Source: RBG-16-66-20 sp049651845
GTDB lineage: Bacteria; Pseudomonadota; Gammaproteobacteria; Burkholderiales; SG8-39
DNA: 9,594 nt
NCBI GenBank assembly: GCA_049651845.1
Contig: JBASCW010000151.1
Span: 1 to 9,594, forward strand
Direction: 5' to 3'
Shown: positions 5,242 to 9,594 of the stretch, in pieces
Position numbering within the stretch: position 1 is the stretch's first letter
How the letters are laid out: each line of letters begins with the position of its first letter
Translations under genes and position numbers: made by a program
Notes under the pieces: model-generated
Database searches by the model: none
What the model was told of the DNA's origin: nothing
What the model saw: only the letters and a program-made list of their open reading frames with translations

Positions 5242-5264
5242 TGCAGCAAAACTTCTGGCATGAT
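5236..5264 (+). promoter_or_regulatory. Upstream promoter candidate (P1) for rplM-rpsI
   Basis: TTGCAA (5236-5241) and CATGAT (5259-5264) are 17 bp apart, with TG one base upstream of the -10 (extended -10). The start would be near 5271, giving a leader of about 98 nt that contains the hairpin at 5302-5333. The -35 hexamer is a palindrome and is the same one used by the divergent osmC promoter. Confidence 0.42.
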
Positions 5265-5301
5265 GCAGCTGTCTCCTCCACCCTCCTCCAATTGGCGGAT
5301 T

Positions 5302-5333
5302 CGGCGCAATCTCAACAGGTTGCGCCGTTTTTT
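5302..5333 (+). terminator. Terminator-like hairpin in the rplM leader, candidate attenuator
   Basis: CGGCGCAA (5302-5309) pairs perfectly with TTGCGCCG (5320-5327) around a 10-nt loop, and TTTTTT follows. No plus-strand gene ends nearby: the glycosyltransferase stops 540 bases upstream and the OsmC gene is on the other strand. It is therefore better placed to act on transcripts from P1 than as a gene-end terminator. A competing stem, ATTG (5291-5294) with CAAT (5307-5310), would use the left arm. Confidence 0.6.
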
Positions 5334-5341
5334 GCTACTAT
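5333..5341 (+). promoter_or_regulatory. Extended -10 promoter (P2) for rplM-rpsI
   Basis: TGC followed by TACTAT (5336-5341) begins inside the T-tract of the preceding hairpin. The start would be near 5348, leaving a leader of about 21 nt. There is no good -35 at normal spacing. The element matches the one at 140-148, including the GCGC that follows. Confidence 0.55.
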
Positions 5342-5368
5342 GCGCGCCTTTTCTCGAGCAGCCAGGAA

Positions 5369-5797
5369 ATGAAGACCTACACCGCGAAAGCCGGGGAAGT
5401 GGCGCACGGCTGGTACATCGTCGACGCGCAGAACAAGGTGCTCGGACGCTTGGCGTCGCAGATCGCCATGCGCCTGCGCGGCAAGCACAAGCCCGAGTTC
5501 ACGCCGCACGTCGACACCGGCGACTACATCGTGGTGCTGAACGCCGCGAAGATCCGCGTCACCGGCCGCAAGACGCTCGGCAAGAAGTACATCCGGCACA
5601 CCACCTTTCCCGGCGGCATCAAGGAAACCGACTTCGCCAAGCTGCACGCGCGGTTTCCCGACCGCGCCCTGCAGCGCGCGGTGAAGGGCATGCTGCCCAA
5701 GGGGCCGCTCGGCTACGCGATGCTCAAGAAGCTCAAGATTTACGCCGACGGCAAGCACCCGCACACGGCGCAGCAGCCCAAGGCACTGGAGATCTGA
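5369..5797 (+). CDS. rplM: 50S ribosomal protein L13
   Basis: L13 binds 23S rRNA early in assembly of the large subunit. The 142 residues match the E. coli length and keep the family blocks: MKTYTAKAGEV start, WYIVDAQNKVLGRLAS, RGKHKPEFTPHVDTGDYIVV, the G-K-M-L-P-K-G-P-L-G core (as VKGMLPKGPLG), and the HTAQQPKALEI end. The start is fixed by family alignment. The only Shine-Dalgarno-like sequence, AGGAA at 5364-5368, touches the ATG, an unusually short spacing. It is cotranscribed with rpsI, one base downstream. In E. coli this operon is repressed by L13 at translation; whether that applies here is unknown. Two promoters and a leader hairpin lie upstream. Confidence 0.98.
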   Translation: MKTYTAKAGEVAHGWYIVDAQNKVLGRLASQIAMRLRGKHKPEFTPHVDTGDYIVVLNAAKIRVTGRKTLGKKYIRHTTFPGGIKETDFAKLHARFPDRALQRAVKGMLPKGPLGYAMLKKLKIYADGKHPHTAQQPKALEI

Positions 5798-5798
5798 C

Positions 5799-6191
5799 AT
5801 GGTCGGCGACTACTACTACGGCACGGGGCGGCGCAAGAGCTCGGTCGCGCGCGTGTTCCTCAAGCCCGGCAAGGGCCAGTTCACCGTGAACGGCAAGCCG
5901 GTCGACCAGTTCTTCGCGCGCGAAACGGGGCGCATGATCGTGCGCCAGCCGCTCGAGCTCACCAAGAACCTCGCGACCTTCGACATCAACGTCAACGTGC
6001 GCGGCGGCGGCGAGAACGGCCAGGCCGGCGCGGTGCGCCACGGCATCACGCGCGCGCTGATCGAGTATGATGCGGCGCTGAAGCCCGCGCTCAGCGCGGC
6101 GCGCCTCGTGACCCGCGATGCGCGAGAGGTGGAGCGAAAAAAGGTCGGCTTGCACAAGGCGCGGCGGCGCAAGCAGTACTCCAAACGTTAA
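5799..6191 (+). CDS. rpsI: 30S ribosomal protein S9
   Basis: S9 sits in the head of the small subunit, and its C-terminal tail reaches the P-site tRNA. The 130 residues show YYGTGRRKSSVARVF at the start, MIVRQPLEL, GGGENGQAGAVRHGITRALIEYD, VTRDAREVERKKVGLHKARRR, and the invariant Lys-Arg ending (QYSKR) that contacts tRNA. It begins one base after the rplM stop, with GGAG at 5788-5791 inside rplM spaced 7 nt from the ATG. A small hairpin and a terminator follow directly after its stop. Confidence 0.98.
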   Translation: MVGDYYYGTGRRKSSVARVFLKPGKGQFTVNGKPVDQFFARETGRMIVRQPLELTKNLATFDINVNVRGGGENGQAGAVRHGITRALIEYDAALKPALSAARLVTRDAREVERKKVGLHKARRRKQYSKR

Positions 6192-6196
6192 GTGTT

Positions 6197-6210
6197 GGGA
6201 CGCAAGTCCC
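6197..6210 (+). other. Small GNRA-capped hairpin after rpsI
   Basis: GGGAC-GCAA-GTCCC forms a 5-bp stem with a C(GCAA)G GNRA tetraloop, beginning 6 nt after the rpsI stop and 8 nt before the terminator stem. It may add 3'-end stability to the rplM-rpsI mRNA. Confidence 0.45.
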
Positions 6211-6217
6211 GGGATTG

Positions 6218-6244
6218 AAAAAGCCGCCTGCGGGCGGCTTTTTT
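6218..6244 (+). terminator. Rho-independent terminator after rplM-rpsI
   Basis: AAAAAGCCGCC (6218-6228) pairs perfectly with 6233-6243 around a TGCG loop, giving an 11-bp stem and a run of six T. The core GCCTGCGGGC is identical to that of the terminator at 108-138. It ends only 20 nt before the argC start codon. Confidence 0.88.
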
Positions 6245-6264
6245 CGTTTCAGGAGTCGAGCCAC

Positions 6265-7317
6265 ATGATCAAGGCTGGGATAGTCGGCGGCACGGGTTAC
6301 ACGGGCGTCGAGCTGCTGCGGCTGCTCGCGCAGCATCCGCAGGTCGAGCTCGCGGCGATCACCTCGCGCCAGGAAGCCGGCACTCCGGTGAGCGCGATGT
6401 TCCCGAGCCTGCGCGGGCGCGTGGCGCTCTCGTTCAGCCATCCCGACCAGGCGCCGCTGAAGAAGTGCGACGTCGTGTTCTTCGCCACGCCCAACGGCGT
6501 GGCAATGGGCGAGGCGCGCTCGCTCGTGGACACGGGCGTGCGCGTGATCGACATCTCGGCCGATTTCCGCATCCAGGACGTCGCCGAATGGGAGCGCTGG
6601 TACAAGATGAAGCACGCGGCGCCCGAACTGGTGGCGCAGGCGGTGTACGGGCTGTGCGAGGTGAACCGCGACCAGATCCGCGGCGCGCGCCTCGTGGCCA
6701 ACCCCGGCTGCTACCCGACGGCAGTGCAGCTTGGCCTCCTGCCGCTCGTGCAGTCTGGCGCCGTCGACCTCGATCACCTGATTGCGGATGCGAAGTCGGG
6801 CGTCTCGGGCGCCGGGCGCAAGCTCGAGCAGAACCTCATGTACTCGGAGGCGTCCGACAACTTCGCCGCCTACGGCGTCGCCGGCCATCGCCACTGGCCG
6901 GAGATCCGGCAGGGCCTCGCGCAGGCCGCCGGCCGCGAAGTGGGCCTCGTGTTCATCCCGCATCTCACGCCGATGATTCGCGGCATCCACGCCACGCTGT
7001 ACGCGCGCATAGCGAAAGAGATGGATTTCCAGGCGCTCTACGAAAAGCGCTATGCGAACGAGCCTTTCGTCGACGTGATGCCCGCCGGCAGCCACCCCGA
7101 CACTCGCTCTACGCGCGCGGCCAACGTCTGCCGCATCGCCGTGCACAGGCCTCCGCAGTTTTCGAGCCGGCAGGCCGAGCGGCGCGACACGCTCACGGTA
7201 CTTTCGGTGATCGACAACCTCATGAAGGGCGCCTCGGGCCAGGCGGTGCAGAACATGAACCTGATGTTCGGCTTCCCGGAATCCATGGGCCTGGATCAGG
7301 TCGCGGTGGTGCCTTAG
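6265..7317 (+). CDS. argC: N-acetyl-gamma-glutamyl-phosphate reductase
   Basis: ArgC reduces N-acetylglutamyl-5-phosphate to the semialdehyde with NADPH, the third step of arginine synthesis in the cytoplasm. The 350-residue protein has the dinucleotide-binding GIVGGTGYTGVELLRLL near the N-terminus, FFATPNG (74-80), the active-site ANPGCYPTAVQLGLLP with Cys149, KSGVSGAGRK, the basic/acid-base segment GHRHWPEI (His208 and His210), PHLTPMIRGI, and the C-terminal GQAVQNMNLMFGFPE. This is the long (type 1) form. ATG 6265 has AGGAG at 6251-6255 spaced 9 nt; the frame stays open back into rpsI but that extension is not ArgC-like. There is no room for a promoter between the terminator at 6218-6244 and the start, so it depends on read-through or on a promoter overlapping rpsI. 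Confidence 0.97.
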   Translation: MIKAGIVGGTGYTGVELLRLLAQHPQVELAAITSRQEAGTPVSAMFPSLRGRVALSFSHPDQAPLKKCDVVFFATPNGVAMGEARSLVDTGVRVIDISADFRIQDVAEWERWYKMKHAAPELVAQAVYGLCEVNRDQIRGARLVANPGCYPTAVQLGLLPLVQSGAVDLDHLIADAKSGVSGAGRKLEQNLMYSEASDNFAAYGVAGHRHWPEIRQGLAQAAGREVGLVFIPHLTPMIRGIHATLYARIAKEMDFQALYEKRYANEPFVDVMPAGSHPDTRSTRAANVCRIAVHRPPQFSSRQAERRDTLTVLSVIDNLMKGASGQAVQNMNLMFGFPESMGLDQVAVVP

Positions 7318-7324
7318 GCCCGCG

Positions 7325-8077
7325 ATGGCCGGCCGGCTCTGGAAGTTCCGCCAGCGCTTCGGCATCGCCGCGCCGAAGGTCGCCGTACGCACGCACGTGC
7401 CCTGGTACCTGCGCTGGCTGGGGCTGGCGCTGCTGTTCGCGTTCTCGGCGGCGCTCGCGGCCTGGATGTACGATGCCGGGCGGCGCTTCGCGGGCTTCGA
7501 CCGCAGCGAGGTCGAGCAGGAGATGGGCGCCGCGCACGCCGAGCTCGCGCGCCTGCGCGAGGAGCTGCAGCGCCTGCGCGCGGTGGCCAATGCCGCCGAC
7601 AGCAAGATGTCGATCGAACGCACCGCGCAGCAGAAGCTCGCGCAGCAGATCAAGGGGCTGGAGCAGGAGAACGCGCGGCTGCGCGAGGAACTGGCGATCT
7701 TCGAGAGCATGCTGTCCACGGACGCTGCGAGCGCGGTGCCGCTCTCGGTCCTGCGCTTCAAGGTGGAACCCGACGTGCTGCCAGGGGAATTCCGCTACCG
7801 GCTGCTGCTGCTCGCCTCCGGGCCGCGCCGCGGCAAGGAGTTCCTCGGGCGCCTGGAGCTCGTCGTCGGGCTGACGGAAGACGGCCGCAGTGCTATGATC
7901 ACGGTGCCAGGGTCAGGAGATGCCGAGGCAGCGAATTTCCGTCTGAGTTTCAAGCACTTCCAGCGGATCGACGGCATTTTCCGGGTGAGTCCCAAGGCGA
8001 AAGTCGCGAGCGTGCAGCTGCGCGTGTACGAGACCGGGGCCACGGAACCCCGGGTGACGCAAAACGCGACGCTGTGA
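7325..8077 (+). CDS. DUF6776-family inner-membrane coiled-coil protein
   Basis: This is a 250-residue protein of unknown function. A basic cytoplasmic N-terminus (1-27) is followed by one transmembrane helix (about 28-48, WYLRWLGLALLFAFSAALAA), then a long heptad-rich coiled coil (about 62-130, rich in E/L/R), and a C-terminal beta-rich domain (about 140-245) that begins LSVLRFKVEPD and includes FKHFQRIDGIF. This layout and the position just before a bactofilin and erpA match the DUF6776 proteins of betaproteobacteria. A role in envelope organisation with the bactofilin is a guess from neighbourhood. Start at ATG 7325, 7 nt after argC, without a visible Shine-Dalgarno. A strong promoter-like sequence lies inside the gene at 7871-7899, and the codons there are atypically AT-rich. 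Confidence 0.85.
   Translation: MAGRLWKFRQRFGIAAPKVAVRTHVPWYLRWLGLALLFAFSAALAAWMYDAGRRFAGFDRSEVEQEMGAAHAELARLREELQRLRAVANAADSKMSIERTAQQKLAQQIKGLEQENARLREELAIFESMLSTDAASAVPLSVLRFKVEPDVLPGEFRYRLLLLASGPRRGKEFLGRLELVVGLTEDGRSAMITVPGSGDAEAANFRLSFKHFQRIDGIFRVSPKAKVASVQLRVYETGATEPRVTQNATL
7871..7899 (+). promoter_or_regulatory. Internal promoter within the DUF6776 gene, likely for bactofilin-erpA
   Basis: CTGACG (7871-7876, 4 of 6 to TTGACA), a 17-bp spacer ending in TGC, and TATGAT (7894-7899, 5 of 6 to TATAAT) make the best sigma-70 match in the window. The start would be near 7906, about 200 nt upstream of the bactofilin ATG. Codons from 7888 on (AGT GCT, then CCA GGG TCA GGA GAT) depart from the GC-ending norm of the gene. 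Confidence 0.55.
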
Positions 8078-8105
8078 CCGGGGACCTTCGGAAGGAGTCC
8101 GAGCC

Positions 8106-8498
8106 ATGTTTCGCAGAGAGAGCAAGCCGCAGAACCGCATCGACAGCCTGATCGGCGCGACCACGCGCATCGAGGGCAACGTGTTCTTCAGCGGCGGCCT
8201 GCGAGTGGACGGCGCGGTGCGCGGCAACGTCGCGGCGCTGCCCGAGCAGCCCGGCACGCTGGTGGTATCGGAGCACGCGCGCGTGGACGGCGAGGTCCAG
8301 GCGGCGCACGTGGTGGTGAACGGCACCATCAACGGGCCGGTGGCGGCGCGCGAGACGCTTGAACTCCAGCCTAATTCCCGGGTCAAAGGCGATATTCATT
8401 ACAAGAGCATCGAGATCCAGCAGGGCGCGGTGATCGAAGGGCGGCTGGTGCACCTCGCCGCCGAGGTCAAGGGCGTCGAGCTCAAGGTCGCGAAATAG
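8106..8498 (+). CDS. Bactofilin (polymer-forming cytoskeletal protein)
   Basis: Bactofilins are small proteins that polymerise through a beta-helical core without nucleotide and scaffold cell-shape or envelope enzymes at the inner face of the membrane. The 130 residues show a short basic tail (1-12), then the beta-helix (about 13-125) with evenly spaced short strands and glycine turns: IGATTRIEGNVFFSGGLRVDG opening, GEVQAAHVVVNGTINGPV in the middle, VKGDIHYKSIEIQQGAVIEG near the end. The opening I-D-S-L-I-G...I-x-G-x-x-x-x-x-G-x-x-x-x-D-G is diagnostic. AAGGAG at 8092-8097, spaced 8 nt, supports ATG 8106. It sits between DUF6776 and erpA and may also be served by the promoter at 7871-7899. 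Confidence 0.95.
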   Translation: MFRRESKPQNRIDSLIGATTRIEGNVFFSGGLRVDGAVRGNVAALPEQPGTLVVSEHARVDGEVQAAHVVVNGTINGPVAARETLELQPNSRVKGDIHYKSIEIQQGAVIEGRLVHLAAEVKGVELKVAK

Positions 8499-8530
8499 CG
8501 CAGCACACAGGCAAGGCACAAGGAGCAGTC

Positions 8531-8881
8531 ATGAACGCAGTCACGGAAATGCCGGATCCGCTGATCTTCTCGGACAACGCGGCGCGGAAGGTCAAGCAGC
8601 TGATCGAGGAAGAGGGCAACCCCGGCCTCAAGCTGCGCGTGTTCGTCACGGGCGGCGGCTGCTCGGGCTTCCAGTACGGCTTCACCTTCGACGAGGTCCA
8701 GAACGAGGACGACTCGGTGATGGAAAAGGACGGCGTGAAGCTGCTCATCGACCCGATGAGCTACCAGTACCTGACCGGCGCCGAGATCGACTACAGCGAG
8801 GGGCTGGAAGGCGCGCAGTTCGTGATCAAGAACCCGAACGCCACCAGCACCTGCGGCTGCGGCTCGTCGTTCTCCGCTTAG
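8531..8881 (+). CDS. erpA: A-type iron-sulfur cluster insertion protein ErpA
   Basis: ErpA receives Fe-S clusters from the scaffold and delivers them to target enzymes such as IspG/IspH. The 116-residue protein keeps the three A-type ligand cysteines: Cys44 in GGGCSGFQYGF and Cys108 and Cys110 in the C-terminal TCGCGSSF. I call ErpA rather than IscA because of the NEDDSVMEKDGVKLLIDPMSYQYLTGAEIDY block, the length, and the position next to anmK, usual for betaproteobacterial erpA. AAGGAG at 8520-8525, spaced 5 nt, supports ATG 8531. It follows the bactofilin by 32 nt. No IscR-like site is evident. A terminator follows at 8903. Confidence 0.96.
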   Translation: MNAVTEMPDPLIFSDNAARKVKQLIEEEGNPGLKLRVFVTGGGCSGFQYGFTFDEVQNEDDSVMEKDGVKLLIDPMSYQYLTGAEIDYSEGLEGAQFVIKNPNATSTCGCGSSFSA

Positions 8882-8902
8882 CGCGGTTACCTGCAGTCTT
8901 CG

Positions 8903-8925
8903 ACGGGCGCGCCAGCGCCCGTTTT
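8903..8925 (+). terminator. Rho-independent terminator after erpA
   Basis: ACGGGCGC (8903-8910) pairs perfectly with GCGCCCGT (8915-8922) around a GCCA loop, followed by TTT and then CATTTT. On the minus strand the stem is not followed by T, so it acts only on the erpA transcript, although it lies in the 49-nt gap shared with anmK. Confidence 0.82.
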
Positions 8926-8930
8926 CATTT

Positions 8931-9594
8931 TCAGGGCGGGTAGACAGCGCCCAGCACGCGCGGTCCGCGCGCGCCGGTGACCGCCGGCAGGTTGCCCGGC
9001 GCCTCCTCGAGCGCGCATTTCGCCAGCCAGGCGAAGGCAGTCGCCTCCACCAGTTGCGGATCGATGCCGTGGCGGTCGCTCGGCTCGAGCGCCGCGGGCG
9101 CGACCAGCCCGGCAAGCCGTCGCATGAGCGCGCCGTTCCTTGCGCCGCCGCCGCAGACGATCACGCGGCGCGCGCCGCGGCCATGGCGCGCGAGCGCATC
9201 GGCGACGCTGCGCGCCGTGAGCTCGAGCAGCGTCGCCTGCACCGCCTGGGGTTCCTCGCCGCCTGTGAGCATGCCCTCCAGCCACGCCGTGTTGAACAGG
9301 TCGCGCCCGGTGCTCTTGGGCGGCGGCACCGCGAAATAGGGCGCGGCGAGCAGGCGCTCGAGCAGCGCCGGAACCGGCTGGCCGCCCGAGGCCCAGGCGC
9401 CGTCCGCGTCATGCGACTTGCCGAGATGGCGCGCCGCCCAGAGATCGAGCAGGCAGTTGCCGGGCCCGCTGTCGAACCCGGTCACCGCGCCGTCGCGCGG
9501 CAGAAAGCTCAGGTTGGCGATGCCGCCGAGGTTCAGCGCCGCGCGGTCCTCCGCCGCGTCGGCGAACACCGCCGCGTGGAACGCCGGCGCGAGC
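8931..9594 (-). CDS. anmK: Anhydro-N-acetylmuramic acid kinase, C-terminal part (5' end outside the window)
   Basis: AnmK cleaves and phosphorylates 1,6-anhydro-MurNAc to MurNAc-6-phosphate using ATP, a step of cell-wall recycling in the cytoplasm. About 220 residues are present, read from the right edge: AFHAAVFADAAEDRAALNLGGIANLSFLP (ASKHA-fold phosphate loop region), GFDSGPGNCLLDLW, the substrate segment DADGAWASGG, KSTGRDLFNTAWLE, the adenosine motif VCGGGARNGALM, and the C-terminal AFAWLAKCALEEAPGNLPAVTGA. The frame stays open to base 9594; the GTG at 9569 is an internal Val codon, not a start. The full-length family is about 370 residues, so roughly 150 N-terminal residues lie beyond the window. 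It converges on erpA, an arrangement common in betaproteobacteria. Confidence 0.95.
   Translation of the reverse strand, partial: LAPAFHAAVFADAAEDRAALNLGGIANLSFLPRDGAVTGFDSGPGNCLLDLWAARHLGKSHDADGAWASGGQPVPALLERLLAAPYFAVPPPKSTGRDLFNTAWLEGMLTGGEEPQAVQATLLELTARSVADALARHGRGARRVIVCGGGARNGALMRRLAGLVAPAALEPSDRHGIDPQLVEATAFAWLAKCALEEAPGNLPAVTGARGPRVLGAVYPP

Noticed and set aside
5256..5271. Sigma-54-like TGGCA at 5256
   Set aside because: The matching TTGCA -12 element is absent at the required spacing; the sequence fits an extended sigma-70 -10 better.
5189..5281. N-terminal extension of the OsmC-family protein to base 5281
   Set aside because: It would cross the promoter and Shine-Dalgarno, and the added residues are unlike the family.
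6118..6264. N-terminal extension of ArgC into rpsI
   Set aside because: It passes through a terminator; ATG 6265 has a good Shine-Dalgarno and the canonical ArgC N-terminus.
6091..7761. 556-codon open frame on the minus strand, antisense to argC and DUF6776
   Set aside because: Shadow of GC-rich codons: the plus strand encodes an unmistakable ArgC and a DUF6776 protein, and the minus translation has no family motifs.
8356..8400. Possible promoter for erpA inside the bactofilin gene (TTGAAC and GATATT, with AT-rich codons)
   Set aside because: The boxes are 26 bp apart and no -10 is found at 16-18 bp from the -35-like hexamer.
1..9594. A previously undescribed multi-gene defence, phage or biosynthetic system
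   Set aside because: No toxin, nuclease, transposase, integrase, reverse transcriptase, repeat array or biosynthetic cluster is visible; most genes are core housekeeping in a familiar order.

Overview
The window reads as core chromosome of a high-GC Gram-negative bacterium, most likely a betaproteobacterium. Three things support this: the block rplM-rpsI-argC-DUF6776-bactofilin-erpA facing anmK, which is a familiar betaproteobacterial neighbourhood; an O2-dependent ubiquinone hydroxylase (Coq7) of the short proteobacterial type; and a fragment ending like a betaproteobacterial porin. There is no sign of a phage, transposon, CRISPR array, tRNA or rRNA. The placement is inference from gene content and order, not from a search.

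Layout. Bases 1-63 hold the last strand of a probable porin, closed by a strong terminator (108-138). A small exported protein with a YezG/DUF600-like C-terminal half follows (157-621). Bases 622-895 are a broken BamE/SmpA-like gene with one in-frame stop and one frameshift. Facing these on the minus strand is a run read right to left: an ATP-grasp ligase of unknown substrate (3307-2348), pantothenate synthetase panC (2323-1487) and a small SAM-dependent methyltransferase (1417-935). Divergent from the ATP-grasp gene, coq7 (3454-4071) and a GT8-like glycosyltransferase (4074-4760) form a tight plus-strand pair. An OsmC-family gene (5188-4772) converges on that pair and diverges from rplM-rpsI (5369-6191). 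After a terminator come argC, a DUF6776 coiled-coil membrane protein, a bactofilin and erpA (6265-8881), then a terminator shared with the converging 3' part of anmK, which runs off the right edge.

Functions are mostly housekeeping: ribosome assembly (L13, S9), arginine synthesis (ArgC), pantothenate/CoA synthesis (PanC), ubiquinone synthesis (Coq7), Fe-S cluster delivery (ErpA), peptidoglycan recycling (AnmK), and cell-envelope or cytoskeletal factors (bactofilin, DUF6776).

I see no clear new multi-gene system. The best leads are regulatory: a terminator-like hairpin in the rplM leader, back-to-back osmC/rplM promoters that share one palindromic -35 box, a strong promoter inside the DUF6776 coding sequence, -10 boxes only 7-8 nt from start codons (predicted leaderless mRNAs), and two terminator U-tracts running straight into extended -10 elements. 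Among proteins, the exported YezG-like protein and the unassigned ATP-grasp ligase next to panC deserve a second look.
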